This document shows, piece after piece, positions 1 to 9,532 of a stretch of 64,000 nt of DNA. This DNA is from Halogeometricum sp. S3BR5-2. GTDB taxonomy: Archaea; Halobacteriota; Halobacteria; Halobacteriales; Haloferacaceae. The DNA is taken from the NCBI RefSeq assembly GCF_031624635.1, contig NZ_JAMQOQ010000001.1:992001-1056000 (forward strand), read 5' to 3'. The translations under genes and the position numbers were made by a program. The stretch's first letter is position 1, and each line of letters opens with the position of its first letter. The notes beneath the pieces were generated by a model. That model searched no databases. It was given only the letters and a program-made list of their open reading frames with translations, and was not told the origin of the DNA.

Positions 1-234
1 GGCGCCGCGGCCGCCGGAACTCGCGGCGAAGACGACCCAGTCGGCGTCCGGGAGCGAGGAGAGCGACTCGGGGTCAGTCGCGTCGGCGCGCGCCGGGTCG
101 AGGCCCGCCGATTCGACGGCCGCGAGGCCGTCGTCCGAGCGACGGACGCCCGTCACGTCGTGGCCGTCGCTCGCCAGTTGTCGGCCGAGTTCGAGGCCGA
201 CGTAGCCGCACCCGACGATGACTGCGCGGGCCAT
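1..234 (-). CDS. NAD(P)-binding epimerase/dehydrogenase-like protein (partial)
   Basis: The first 78 residues of a protein that runs off the left edge. It opens MARAVIVGCGYVGLELG, a glycine-rich Rossmann nucleotide-binding loop with a beta strand before it, and a VVFAAS strand follows near residue 66. This matches the atypical SDR / NAD-dependent epimerase (YeeZ-like) group. Substrate unknown. The ATG follows directly on the TAG stop of the upstream gene at 235-237, so the two are probably cotranscribed and translationally coupled. A dehydrogenase of another Rossmann family is possible because the catalytic part lies outside the window. Confidence 0.75.
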   Translation of the reverse strand, partial: MARAVIVGCGYVGLELGRQLASDGHDVTGVRRSDDGLAAVESAGLDPARADATDPESLSSLPDADWVVFAASSGGRGA

Positions 235-666
235 CTACCGGTCGTTCCGCTCGGCGATGTAGCCGTGGATGGCCGCCAACTGTTCGAGCGTCATCGCGTT
301 CCGGCCCTCCAGCGCCTGCTGTATCTCCTGCCCGGAGAGACCGAGGTCGACGTTCGAGGCGATGGTGTCCACGTCGAGGACGCCCGTCGTCATCCCGAGG
401 AGGAGGTGGTCGCGGAGTTCGAGCACGATGGCCTCTTGGTCGGGGTACTCCTCCGAGAGCGCCAACAGCGCGGCCGCGTCCTCGACGCGCATGTCGGGCG
501 CGGGGCCGTCGGCGACGGCGGCGACCTGTTCCTCGTCGACGTCGGCGTCCGCCGCCGCCGCCTCGACGCCGACCGAGTCGACGACGGTCCGAATCTGCGC
601 CTCGTAGGCTTCCCGCAACTCAGCCGGCGAGAGCGACGCCGGGTCGTCGGCCGCGTCGTAGAGCAT
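235..666 (-). CDS. Conserved haloarchaeal protein, 143 aa (possibly DUF5791)
   Basis: An acidic soluble protein, predicted largely helical, with no signal peptide or membrane segment. It starts MLYDAADDPASLSPAEL and ends with a compact helical part (LGLSGQEIQQALEGRNAMTLEQLAAIHGYI) that looks like a small helix bundle. The ATG at 666 is preferred because the frame upstream is low-complexity arginine-rich antisense of the next gene. Its stop abuts the start of the epimerase-like gene, suggesting a two-gene unit. Function not recognised; the DUF5791 label is a guess from memory. Confidence 0.75.
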   Translation of the reverse strand: MLYDAADDPASLSPAELREAYEAQIRTVVDSVGVEAAAADADVDEEQVAAVADGPAPDMRVEDAAALLALSEEYPDQEAIVLELRDHLLLGMTTGVLDVDTIASNVDLGLSGQEIQQALEGRNAMTLEQLAAIHGYIAERNDR

Positions 667-716
667 ACCCCCACTCGCCGCGCCGCGGGCAAAACGGTTT
701 CCGTACTCCTCCGCGC

Positions 717-3700
717 TCACTCCCGCGGACACCGCCCCGTCGGCGTGTCGCACCGCGGTCCCGGCGCCGCGCCGGACCACGCCGGGGACGCCTCGAACGC
801 GTCGCCGTCGACGTCGCCGACGCCGTTGCCGGCGGGCGGGACGACGGCGACGACGACAGTCCGCACCTCGAAGCCGATTCGCCCGTTCGAGCCGACGACC
901 TCCCGACTTCCGTCGCCGTCGACGTCTAACCGGACGACCGACCCGTCGCGGACGTACGTCGTCGGCACGGCGCCGCCGCCCGCTGAGACGGCGAAACGGG
1001 CGTACGCGCCGCGTGCCTCGACGATCCAGAGGTTCGTCGTCGCGACCCACGGGTTCAGCGTCGGCGAGAGCGGAAGCCCCGCCGGAACAGACCCGAGCGT
1101 GCCGTTCAGCGCGCGGTCGGTCAGGCGGTCGGCGCCGCGAGAGGCCGCCTCGGTCGTCAGTTCCGTCGCGAGCGTCCGCGTCCGGGAGGCGGTGTCGTTC
1201 GCGGCCGCTTCCGGGACGCGGACTCCCGGCGCGGTCGTCGCCCCGCGCAACTCGACTCTGAGCGCCGTGGCGAGTCGGTCCCGCGCCGCGCCGTCCTCGA
1301 CGTCGGCCTCGGCGGCGACGGCGGCCGCGAGCGACCCGTTCGACGCGGCGACGGCGCGCCCCCCCGGCCCGTCCCAGCGTGCGAGCGCGACATCCACCGC
1401 CTCGGCGCTCTCTCGACGCGTCAGCGTCGTCTCGCGTCGAACCGCGATTGCCGCTCGGAGTCGAACGGCGGTCAGTGACCGGTCGACCTCCGCCGCGAGT
1501 CGGTCCCGCCGGCCGCGGAGCGTCGCGTCCTCGCGGACGGCGAGCGTCCGGTCGGCGGCGACGAGCGCCCGCCCCGCCGTGCGGAGCGAGACCCCGCCGC
1601 CGCCGAACACCGCGCCGACGACCGAGTCCGCGAGGTCGCCGTACGGCAGGGTGAACAGGTTGGTGTTCCGCGCCGCCAGCGGGGTGTACGTCGCGCCGTC
1701 CGCGACGCCGTCGACCCCCGCGCCGCCGACGCCGGACAGCGAGAGGTACGCCGGGTCGCCGTCGGGGACGAACGCGTCGGGGTCGGCGGGGTTGACGGGG
1801 TCCACAGCATCCGAGTCGTTCTCGGCCGCGCGACTGGCGAGCGCCCTCCTCACCGCGTCCGCGTCCACGTCGCGGGAGGCGAGCGCATCCCGCAGTCGGT
1901 CGTTCCGCCCGCCCGCCGCCGCGGCGCGTTCGTCCAGCGCCGCGAGCACCCGGTCGAGGTACGCCGCGCGCGCCGCGACGCGGGTTCGGTCGGCGACGCC
2001 GTCGTACTCGGCCGGCGCGTCCACCAGTTCCGCGCGTCGGGCGCGGACCGCCGCCGCGAGTTCGGCCGCCGCGTTGGCGTGACCGGTCGCCGCGTCCCGC
2101 GCGGCCACCTCGACGGAGACGTTCCGAACCCGTTCGCGGAGTCCCGCGACGTCCGCGTACACCCACCCGCGGAGGGCTTCGGGACGCTCGCCGAGGTGAC
2201 CCGTCGACGCTCCCGGAACGCCGACGTCGCCGTCGCCGTCTCTCCCGGCGTCGAGGGCCGCCCGACGGGCGACTGCGTCGGCGCCGCCCCGGTCGGCCAG
2301 CGCCTCCCTCGTCGCTCGCGGGACGCCGGCGAGGTTCGGCCCCGAGAGGGCGCCGCCCCGGTCGAACAAGGGGGTCACCGGCCGGTCCGGGCCGGGAAGC
2401 GGGCGGAGCGACGCGACGACGGCGACGCGGACGCGGTAGCTGTCGTGCCAGCGCGCCGTCGTCGCCCGTCTGGTGCCGTTCCGCGCCCACGTCCGCGAGA
2501 CGGTGCGGCGCACCACGACCCGTCGAGCGGTCGTCTCGAAGGCGCGTTCGCCGACGCCGACGGCCGGCGGGGAGGCGGGCGCCTCGGCCGCGCCGACCGA
2601 CACCTCGGCGCTCAGGTCCTCGTCGACGAGCGTCCACTCGCTCGATTCGCCCGACGCGGACGGCGGGTCGGGAGCCGGCTTCCGCCCCTCGTCCGCGTCG
2701 GTCACCGCCGAGACGACGGTCTGGTCCGTAGTGTAGCCGTCGCGGCGGAGCGAATCGAGCGTCGGCGCGCCGTTCCCGCCACCGTCCCCGAGCAACGCCA
2801 GAAAGGCGTCGTCTGCGGTGCCGCCGACGCTCGCGGAGAACGTCTGCGTCGACAGCGGCGGGGGTGACGGATTCGGACGCGGTGCGGCGTCGACGAGTCG
2901 GTCGGTTGCGCGTCCGCCGACGACGGACGGGAGCGCGTCGGAGAGCCCGGTTCGGAGCGTCGCCGCGCGGACTCCCCGGCCGGCGTCGGGGTCGGCTCGG
3001 CCGAAGGAGGCACGCTGCGCCGCGAGGACGCCCGCGTTCGTCGAGAGTTCGACGTGACGGTTGGCGACGACGTTGTCGACGGGCGCGCCGGCGTGCTGGG
3101 CGAGGCCGCGCGCCTCCGCGACGGCGAGCAGTCCGGCCGTCGTCCGGCGCTTCAGTCCCGGCGCGTACACCGGCGAGCGGTTCAGTCGCCGCTGGAAGTC
3201 GGCGGTCCGGTCGTGGAGCGCGAGCACCGGAACCACGACGGTCACGCGGCGCGAGACGGTTCGCTCGGCGACGACGCGCCCGTTTCGCGCGGCGACCAGC
3301 GAGACGTTCCGGACCGTCGCCGTCAGCGACCGGCCGCCGTCGACCGGCGACACGGAGACGTCGTGCAACGCCGGTCGGACTCCCGTCTCCGAAACCGCCG
3401 GGAGCGACGCCCGCGCCACCGCGTCCCCGCGGCGGTGTTCCACCGTCGACAGCGCCTCGCGGGCCGAGAGCGCGATTCTGAGTCGCAGGTAGTCGCGAAA
3501 GGTCCGATTCCCGTCGAGGGCGCGACCGACCGTCGTGTTCGCCGGCGTCGTCACCGGGTCGGCGGCGGCCGCCTCGGCCGCGTCGCGGACCGCCACCCGA
3601 AGCGCGGCGGTCGTCTCGGCGTCGGCGCGGTCCATCGCGACGTCGACCGAGTCGTCCACGACGCCGGCGCCCGGCGAGGCGAGCGACGCCGCGAACGTCG

Positions 3701-3773
3701 AACTCCCGACGAGGAGGAGTACGCCGACGAGGGCGAACGGGACTCGCGCTCGCTCGTCGTCCGCGAGGCGCAT
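717..3773 (-). CDS. Very large pseudopilin-like envelope protein of the Tad-like operon (probably DUF7286)
   Basis: 1018 residues. The N terminus (MRLADDERARVPFALVG, then a hydrophobic stretch to about residue 32) looks like a TadE/TadG or class III pilin-type anchor: charged residues, then a single membrane helix, then a long extracytoplasmic part. The rest is Ala/Arg/Asp-rich with many N-x-S/T sequons and no enzyme motif that I recognise. It is the last gene of the operon and its ATG overlaps the upstream TGA by one base (TGATG at 3775-3771), pointing to coupled translation. Likely a structural or adhesive surface subunit of the secretion machine; the role is inferred from position and topology only. 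Confidence 0.8.
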   Translation of the reverse strand: MRLADDERARVPFALVGVLLLVGSSTFAASLASPGAGVVDDSVDVAMDRADAETTAALRVAVRDAAEAAAADPVTTPANTTVGRALDGNRTFRDYLRLRIALSAREALSTVEHRRGDAVARASLPAVSETGVRPALHDVSVSPVDGGRSLTATVRNVSLVAARNGRVVAERTVSRRVTVVVPVLALHDRTADFQRRLNRSPVYAPGLKRRTTAGLLAVAEARGLAQHAGAPVDNVVANRHVELSTNAGVLAAQRASFGRADPDAGRGVRAATLRTGLSDALPSVVGGRATDRLVDAAPRPNPSPPPLSTQTFSASVGGTADDAFLALLGDGGGNGAPTLDSLRRDGYTTDQTVVSAVTDADEGRKPAPDPPSASGESSEWTLVDEDLSAEVSVGAAEAPASPPAVGVGERAFETTARRVVVRRTVSRTWARNGTRRATTARWHDSYRVRVAVVASLRPLPGPDRPVTPLFDRGGALSGPNLAGVPRATREALADRGGADAVARRAALDAGRDGDGDVGVPGASTGHLGERPEALRGWVYADVAGLRERVRNVSVEVAARDAATGHANAAAELAAAVRARRAELVDAPAEYDGVADRTRVAARAAYLDRVLAALDERAAAAGGRNDRLRDALASRDVDADAVRRALASRAAENDSDAVDPVNPADPDAFVPDGDPAYLSLSGVGGAGVDGVADGATYTPLAARNTNLFTLPYGDLADSVVGAVFGGGGVSLRTAGRALVAADRTLAVREDATLRGRRDRLAAEVDRSLTAVRLRAAIAVRRETTLTRRESAEAVDVALARWDGPGGRAVAASNGSLAAAVAAEADVEDGAARDRLATALRVELRGATTAPGVRVPEAAANDTASRTRTLATELTTEAASRGADRLTDRALNGTLGSVPAGLPLSPTLNPWVATTNLWIVEARGAYARFAVSAGGGAVPTTYVRDGSVVRLDVDGDGSREVVGSNGRIGFEVRTVVVAVVPPAGNGVGDVDGDAFEASPAWSGAAPGPRCDTPTGRCPRE

Positions 3774-4723
3774 CAGCGACCGCCCTCCGCTCGCGAGTCG
3801 GCGGGTTCTCTCGCGCCTCCGCGCCCCCCTCCGTCGGCGTCCCACGCGCGGACGACGATTCGCACCTCGGAGGCCGAGACGGCGGCCGCGGCCGCCTCGG
3901 GGGAGTCGTAGCGCGCCCGCAGGTCTGACTCGACGCGGGGAGCGAGCGCGGACGCGAGGCGGCGGTTCGCCGTCCCCGTGTCCGCGTCGTCGACGTCGTC
4001 GGTCACCGGAGCGTCCAGTTCCGCGGCGAGGCGGGCGTAGCGGTACCGCGCGAACGTCGAGACGGGAGCGTCGTCGCGGAGTGCGAGTCGCATCCGGGTC
4101 GCGGGAACCAGCACCTCGACGGTGCGGTCGGCGACGGCGCCCGACAGCGACGCGAAATCGCGCGTCTCGTCGGGGGAGAGCGGCTTCGCGCCGGTGGGGA
4201 CGGTGAGCGTCGCCGCGTCGACCGCCGCGCCGTCGGGCGGGGCGCCGCCGACGGCGACCCGGCCCTCGACCGGCGCGCCGGGATACGGCCGCCAGAGGGC
4301 GTCGACTCGGAGGCCGACGGTCGAAATCCTCTCCTGGACGGCGCCGTCGACGGCCCTCCGCAGGTCGTCCCGCGCGTGCGTTACGGGAGCACCGTCGAAG
4401 CCGGCCGTCCCGACGGCGGCCCGAGCGAGGAGGCCGCCGAGCGACCCGCGCGTCGTCCGTCGGAACTCCGGGCCGGCCGTGCGCTCGAAGCGGACGCTCC
4501 CGTGTTCGTCCGCGTCCGCTCGCACGTTCGCCCGGCGCGCCCCCGGCGCGAGCGAGTAGTTCACCGTGGCGGTGCTCGTCGCGAGGACGGCGGCGACGGC
4601 GTCCGGTCGGTCGTCCTCGACGACCGCCGAGTCCGCGCGAGCCCCGGCGTCGGCGGCGGTGACGCCGAGGACGGCGGCGCCGAGGAGGAGGAAGAACACC
4701 GCGGCGTCGACGGCGGCGTTCAC
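3773..4723 (-). CDS. Pseudopilin-like anchored protein (probably DUF7285)
   Basis: 316 residues with one N-terminal membrane helix (about residues 5-22, VNAAVDAAVFFLLLGAAVLG) and an extracytoplasmic remainder. GTG at 4723 is chosen because it overlaps the upstream TGA (GTGA, 4723-4720); GTG codons a little upstream are possible but would overlap more. No catalytic motif is visible. Third of four consecutive anchored proteins after the secretion ATPase and platform, so probably a minor pilin or a pilus-assembly factor. The DUF number is from memory of a consecutively numbered haloarchaeal series. Confidence 0.8.
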   Translation of the reverse strand: MNAAVDAAVFFLLLGAAVLGVTAADAGARADSAVVEDDRPDAVAAVLATSTATVNYSLAPGARRANVRADADEHGSVRFERTAGPEFRRTTRGSLGGLLARAAVGTAGFDGAPVTHARDDLRRAVDGAVQERISTVGLRVDALWRPYPGAPVEGRVAVGGAPPDGAAVDAATLTVPTGAKPLSPDETRDFASLSGAVADRTVEVLVPATRMRLALRDDAPVSTFARYRYARLAAELDAPVTDDVDDADTGTANRRLASALAPRVESDLRARYDSPEAAAAAVSASEVRIVVRAWDADGGGRGGAREPADSRAEGGR

Positions 4724-5220
4724 GACCACACCGCCACCGAGAGCCGTCCGGGTTCGACGCAACCGGGGCCGAGTCGAACGCTGACGAGGCGACCGGCGCG
4801 GTCGATGCGGTCCGCGTGGCCCGTCGGCTTCGTGCGGTCCGCGCGACCCGTCGCGGCCGACGCCGCCGGGGGAACGGCGGGGCCGGCGTGCCATACCCGG
4901 TCGTCGGCGACGAGCGTGACGTTGACTCGGCGCCCGGCGGGGCGGTAGTCAGGAGTCCCGGAGAGACGGTCCGGCGCGACCACGCCGCCGTCGCTCGCCG
5001 CGTCCGCGACGCGGTCCAGCGTCGGGTCAGCCGCATCCCGTTCGTCGACGACCGGCACCGCGCCGGCGAGGACGGTCGCGTAGAGGCTCACACCGGCGCA
5101 GACGGCGAAGAGGGCGGCGAGAGCGGCGACGGACGACGCCTGCGCGCGGGCCCCCCGACCGCTCGCGTCGCCTCCCAGCGCTCGCTCCGCCGACGGCTCA
5201 CGCGTCGACGAGGACGACAT
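4720..5220 (-). CDS. Pseudopilin-like anchored protein (probably DUF7284)
   Basis: 166 residues. A polar N terminus ending in GRGARAQASS is followed by one hydrophobic helix (about residues 31-52) and a 110-residue outer domain with two cysteine-poor beta-rich stretches. The short charged leader before a helix resembles type IV pilin or TadE/TadG-like leaders, but the standard haloarchaeal pilin processing motif is not evident. It overlaps the upstream gene by 23 bases and the downstream gene by 4, typical of a tightly coupled operon. Confidence 0.8.
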   Translation of the reverse strand: MSSSSTREPSAERALGGDASGRGARAQASSVAALAALFAVCAGVSLYATVLAGAVPVVDERDAADPTLDRVADAASDGGVVAPDRLSGTPDYRPAGRRVNVTLVADDRVWHAGPAVPPAASAATGRADRTKPTGHADRIDRAGRLVSVRLGPGCVEPGRLSVAVWS

Positions 5221-5677
5221 CGACCCCCTCCCAGGTCGTCGTGCGGACGAGAAGCGTGCGGTCCACCGCGCGCCACGGCGCGTCGCCGGCGCGGGCGCGG
5301 GCGTCGACGACCGCCTGTCGGAACGCCTCCGGGTCGTCGTAGACGTCGGCGGGGTGCGCGCCGTGCACCACGTCGCGGAGCCGCGAGTCGCCCGGCGGTA
5401 CGGGCGTGACCGGGCCGAACGCGAGCGTGGCGTGCGCGGTCCCCGCGTCGTTCCGGAGGGCGAGTCGTCGCGGGCGGAGTCTGACCGCCGTCGCGTCCAA
5501 TGGGTGTTCGGCCGTCGAGGCGTACTCGGCGGCCGCGGCGCGGTCCACCGTCGCGGCCGCCGACTCGGCGTTCGGCGGCGGCGCCGTGGGCAGTCCCGAG
5601 GCGGCGCCGACGAGGGCGACGCCCGCGAGCGAGAGTCCGAGCCACGCGTACCACGCGTCGAGCGGTAGGTCGAGCAT
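5198..5677 (-). CDS. Pseudopilin-like anchored protein (probably DUF7283)
   Basis: 159 residues. One N-terminal membrane helix (about residues 11-31, from WYAWLGLSLAGVALVG) is followed by an outer domain; the N terminus is short, as in signal-anchor proteins. ATG at 5677 is the first start downstream of the TadC-like gene, leaving a 59-base gap that contains an AT-rich tract (tatataaacg on the plus strand near 5699-5708) that could hold an internal promoter. First of four such genes in the operon. Function unknown beyond likely membership of the secretion machine. Confidence 0.8.
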   Translation of the reverse strand: MLDLPLDAWYAWLGLSLAGVALVGAASGLPTAPPPNAESAAATVDRAAAAEYASTAEHPLDATAVRLRPRRLALRNDAGTAHATLAFGPVTPVPPGDSRLRDVVHGAHPADVYDDPEAFRQAVVDARARAGDAPWRAVDRTLLVRTTTWEGVDVVLVDA

Positions 5678-5736
5678 GGACCGTCTGGCCGCGGGTTCGT
5701 ATATAAACGCTCGGCGCGGTGGGTCTCGCCCACGAA

Positions 5737-7467
5737 TCAGAACAGGAGCGACGCGCCGCGGAACGCGGCGAGATAGGCCGCCGTCGCCGAGAGGAGGGCG
5801 ATGCCGACGCGGTAGCCGACGAGGCTCCGGTCGAGACCGCGGTCCAGTCCGGTCGAGAGGACCGTCAGCGCGGCGGCGAGAAAGAGGACGTAGCCGCCGA
5901 CCGCCGCGCCGAGCAGTTCGGGTCCGAGCGTTGCCGCCCCTGCCTCCGCCCCGCGGTCCGCGAGGCCGGCGTCCACCGACCCCATCCGGGCCGACATGGC
6001 GACGGTGGCGCCGCCGACGAGCGGTGCGAACAGGGCCGCGGTGTTCGACAGCGTCCCCGTCACCGCGGCGAGTTCGCGCCGCGCTTCCGACTCGACCCGG
6101 CGGAGGTCCCGCAGGTGGTCGGCGCCGGCGACGAGGGCGTCCCCGGCGGGTCGTCCCTCGTCCGCCGCGACGGACAGGAGGGCCGCGGCCCCGCGCGCCC
6201 GCGGACTCGGGACGTCGGTGAGGGCGCCGTGCCTCCCCAAGAAGGCCTCGCGGACGCCGACGCGGAGGCGGCGCCGGACGCCGGCCGCCTCGGCGAACAC
6301 CTCGCCCGCGGGCGTCGAGAACGCCTCCGCCGCGGCCTCGACGGCGGCCTCCACGGAATCGCCGGCGTCGACGCGGCGGCCGACGAGCGAGAGCGCGTCG
6401 TCGAGACCGGCCTCGACCGCTCGAGTGCGCGCTCGGACCTCCGCCATGGGACGGTAGCGCACGAGCAGTCCGGTTCCGAGACCCGCGCCGGCGGCCGTCA
6501 GCCAGTCGGCCCACGGGGCGACGGCGCCCCCGACGGCCCAGCCCCCGGCGCCGCAGGCGACGGCGGCGCCGACCGCCCGCGCGGGCGAGGAGGGGACGGC
6601 CGGGTGGCTCGAATCGACGCGCGGCGGCGCCAGCGCCACGGGTCGACGGAGCAGTATCCACGCGCTCGCGGCGACGAGCGACAGCGGAAGCAGCAGGTCG
6701 TAGACGGCGACGAACAGCGCCGTCGGCACCGAGACGCCGCCGGCGCGGGCCGCCGGGAGGACGCCGACCAGCGCCAACGGCAGGAGGACGCCGAAGGCGT
6801 AGACGCCCGTCGCCGGGCCGCGGATGTCGCCCGCGAACGAGGCGAGTTCGTCTCGGGTGCCGTCCAAGACGGCGTCGAGCGCGCGGTCCAGCGTCCGCTC
6901 CCGGTCCGCGGGCCGGGCGTCCGCGGCCGTCCGGAGCAGGGAGACGGACCGGGCGAGCGCCGGGAACGTCTCCCCCCACTCGGCGGCGAACGACTCGAAG
7001 CCCGCGTCGGGCGTGCCGCGGGCGCGTCGGACGTGTTCTCCGAGGCTGTCGGCCAGCGGTCCGTCGGCGGCGTGAGCGGCGAACGAACCGGCCCGCTCGG
7101 GGACGGGAGCCAGCCGCATCCGGAGCGTCGCGCGGCCGACCAGCGCCGTCGTCTCACCCAGCGCGCGCGTCCGTCTGAGCCGAGCGGCGGCGGCCGGCAG
7201 CCGGTGGACCGCGTGCGTCCCCGCGAGGCCGACGGCGAGGCCGGCGCAGAGGCGGGCGACGAGCGGCGCGTCGGCGAGCGCCAGCGTCGCCAGGAGAAAC
7301 GCCGCCAGCGAGAGCGGGAGGCAGAGCCCGTACCCCGCGCGGACGACCGTCTCGGCGTCCGCGTCGCTCCCGAGGTACGCGAGCGCCTCTCGAAGGTCGT
7401 CGCTCGGTTCGACCGGCCACGGGTACAGTCGGGCCAGCGCGTCCGCGATTCGCGGGAGGTCGGTCAT
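5737..7467 (-). CDS. TadC/PilC-like type II/IV secretion platform protein (T2SSF domains)
   Basis: 576 residues, a polytopic membrane protein. Hydrophobic segments cluster near residues 46-90, 220-280, 295-340, 470-495, 515-545 and 553-575, separated by soluble helical regions near 100-215 and 345-465. This is the double-T2SSF layout of archaeal pilus/archaellum platform proteins, in which one chain carries two platform domains. It would sit in the cytoplasmic membrane, contact the ATPase and drive subunit extrusion. Its ATG overlaps the TGA of the ATPase gene (7467-7464), so the two are translationally coupled. Confidence 0.88.
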   Translation of the reverse strand: MTDLPRIADALARLYPWPVEPSDDLREALAYLGSDADAETVVRAGYGLCLPLSLAAFLLATLALADAPLVARLCAGLAVGLAGTHAVHRLPAAAARLRRTRALGETTALVGRATLRMRLAPVPERAGSFAAHAADGPLADSLGEHVRRARGTPDAGFESFAAEWGETFPALARSVSLLRTAADARPADRERTLDRALDAVLDGTRDELASFAGDIRGPATGVYAFGVLLPLALVGVLPAARAGGVSVPTALFVAVYDLLLPLSLVAASAWILLRRPVALAPPRVDSSHPAVPSSPARAVGAAVACGAGGWAVGGAVAPWADWLTAAGAGLGTGLLVRYRPMAEVRARTRAVEAGLDDALSLVGRRVDAGDSVEAAVEAAAEAFSTPAGEVFAEAAGVRRRLRVGVREAFLGRHGALTDVPSPRARGAAALLSVAADEGRPAGDALVAGADHLRDLRRVESEARRELAAVTGTLSNTAALFAPLVGGATVAMSARMGSVDAGLADRGAEAGAATLGPELLGAAVGGYVLFLAAALTVLSTGLDRGLDRSLVGYRVGIALLSATAAYLAAFRGASLLF

Positions 7468-9500
7468 CGGGTCGCCTCGGAGTCGCGCTCGTCGCTCGGC
7501 AGGTCCTCGGGCCGCGTCCGGTCGGTCGCGGCGAGACGCGCGAGTCGCTCCTCGCGCCGCCGGAGGACGGCCAGCACGTCGGCGTAGGACTCGTCGTGGC
7601 GGGCGAGCGACGCCACGAGGGCGCTGTCGCCGCGGGCGACGACGCCGGTTCCGGCGGTGCCCCTATCGTCGTCTCCGTCGCCCGCGCTCCGGTCGTACAG
7701 CGTCTCGAACCCGAGCGCGCCTCCGCCGCGAGCGCCGCCCTCCCCGTCCCGGCGGACCTCCGCGACGGCGTCGACCCGCCGCTCCGGGCCGTCGCGGGCG
7801 CAGACGACGACGAGGTCCGTCGCCGCGAACGACGACTCGGGGACCGAGAGGTCGGAGACGACTCGCTCGCGGACCGCGGCGGGCGAATCGCCGTGAATGG
7901 TTCCGAAGACGGCGTGCCCGTGCGCGCCGACGCGCATCGCCTCGTACAGCGCGGCGGCCTCCTCCCCCCGAACCTCGCCGACGACGAGGGCGCCGTCGCC
8001 GAGTCGGAGCGCGGTCCGGACGGCGTCCGTCGGGGAGAACGCCGCGTCGTCCCCGAGTTCGGTCCGGAGCGCCTGCACGTCGCGGCCGCCCTCCCGGAGC
8101 GCGTCGACCGGGAGCTCGGGGGTGTCCTCGACGGCGACGAGGCGCGTCGACGCCGGCAGTTCCCAGAGGAGCGCCGAGAGCAGCGTCGTCTTGCCCGCGC
8201 CGCGCGTCCCGGCGACGAGTCCGGTCGCGCCGCGTTCGGTCGCCAGGGAGAGCAGCGCCGCCGTCTCGGCGGACAGCGTTCCGGCGGCGACGAGGCCGGG
8301 CAGCGTCCACGCGCGGTCGCCGTGCGCGCGGAAGGCGAAGCCGACGCCGTCGCTGGCGGGCGCGGTGACGCCCGCGACGCGGACGCGGCCGTTCGGCCCG
8401 CGGACGGTGGCGTCGAGGGCGGGCGACGCGCGGGAGAACCCGCGTCCGCTGGCGCGTCTGAACCGCGAGGCGAGGGCCGCCGCGCCGTCGGCCGTGAGGC
8501 GGACGTTCGTCGGGAGGCGCTCGCCGTCGAGGGTGACGCGCACGGGGTTCGACTCGACGGGCGCGGAGGCGACGACGTCGGTCACGCGCGGGTCGGCGAA
8601 CAGGTCGTCGAGGACGCCGTTGCCCCGCGTGTGGCGGTCCAGCACGTCCGAGAGCGTCTCCACCGGGTCGCCGTCGCCCGCGACGTGTCGGACGGCCCGG
8701 CCGGGGGCGCGTTCGCCCCCGCCGACGACCCCGCGGGCGAGGCAGTCGCGCGCCGCCGCGAGCGTCGCCGTCGCCGCCGCGCCGAGACCGTGCGAGACGG
8801 GCGTGAGGTGGTACAGCCGGTCGGTATCGGTTCCCCGCCCGTCGGTCCGGTAGAGGCGGACGGTCGCGCCGGTGTCGAGTTCCCGGCGGTCGAGCAGCGT
8901 CGCCCCCGGCGGCGGACGGCGGACGACGCGAGAGCGAGCGACGGACGGGCCGACGGAGCAGCGGAGCAGGTCGGCGTAGTCGTCTTCTCCCTCTGTTCTG
9001 TCCTCTCCATCTCCCCGTCTCCGGTCGACGCGTTCGGCGCCCGCGGCGAGGCCCGTCTCGGCGGCGATTCGCGCCACCGGACCCGCCCGGCCGGTCGCCC
9101 GGTGGGCGGCCCCGACCGGGTCGCGCAGGGCGCGGTCGGCCAGCGACTCGTCGTGGAACCGCGCGCGTTCGACGAACCGGCCGGCCGCGAGGAGAAGTCC
9201 CGCGGCGCCGTCGTCGTAGGCGCGTTGGAGTCCGCCGGCGCGGACGCGGATCGCGTCGGCGTCCCGGTCTGCGAGCGCTGCGACGGCGGCGGCGCGGCAC
9301 GCCGGGGCGCGCGCGAGGTCCCCCTCGCCGGGGCAGTCGTCGGCGTCGACGACGAGTTCGGTCCGGTCCGTACCTCGGCCGACGGGCGTCTCGAAGGAGT
9401 GGCGACACCGGCAGGCGTCGGCGTCCCCGTTCCCGGCGTCGGGTCCGCCGGAGACGACCGCGCTCGCGGCGGCGGCGAGAGCGGCGAAGTCGAGTGACAT
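7464..9500 (-). CDS. Type II/IV secretion ATPase (TadA/PilB/VirB11-like)
   Basis: 678 residues. The ATPase core is plain: Walker A GTRGAGKT at residues 431-438, an Asp box (AVEDTPEL, about 456-463), Walker B GALVVGEVRGEE at 503-514, and a His box GAHGHAVFGTIHGDSP at 525-540. It hydrolyses ATP in a hexameric ring under the membrane to power subunit assembly or export. The N-terminal domain carries C30, C32, H34, C56 and C68, a possible metal site. A low-complexity Asp/Gly segment sits near residues 160-175. ATG at 9500 is used; the gene overlaps the platform gene by four bases. Confidence 0.93.
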   Translation of the reverse strand: MSLDFAALAAAASAVVSGGPDAGNGDADACRCRHSFETPVGRGTDRTELVVDADDCPGEGDLARAPACRAAAVAALADRDADAIRVRAGGLQRAYDDGAAGLLLAAGRFVERARFHDESLADRALRDPVGAAHRATGRAGPVARIAAETGLAAGAERVDRRRGDGEDRTEGEDDYADLLRCSVGPSVARSRVVRRPPPGATLLDRRELDTGATVRLYRTDGRGTDTDRLYHLTPVSHGLGAAATATLAAARDCLARGVVGGGERAPGRAVRHVAGDGDPVETLSDVLDRHTRGNGVLDDLFADPRVTDVVASAPVESNPVRVTLDGERLPTNVRLTADGAAALASRFRRASGRGFSRASPALDATVRGPNGRVRVAGVTAPASDGVGFAFRAHGDRAWTLPGLVAAGTLSAETAALLSLATERGATGLVAGTRGAGKTTLLSALLWELPASTRLVAVEDTPELPVDALREGGRDVQALRTELGDDAAFSPTDAVRTALRLGDGALVVGEVRGEEAAALYEAMRVGAHGHAVFGTIHGDSPAAVRERVVSDLSVPESSFAATDLVVVCARDGPERRVDAVAEVRRDGEGGARGGGALGFETLYDRSAGDGDDDRGTAGTGVVARGDSALVASLARHDESYADVLAVLRRREERLARLAATDRTRPEDLPSDERDSEATR

Positions 9501-9532
9501 GGGTCCGCTGGCCGCGTCCCGGTATAAGAAGC

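Noticed and set aside
160-9497. Long open frames on the plus strand across the secretion operon (for example 160-2082, 5719-7587, 7596-9497)
   Set aside because: They are Arg/Ala/Gly-rich antisense shadows with no domain, made by the high-GC third positions of the true minus-strand genes.
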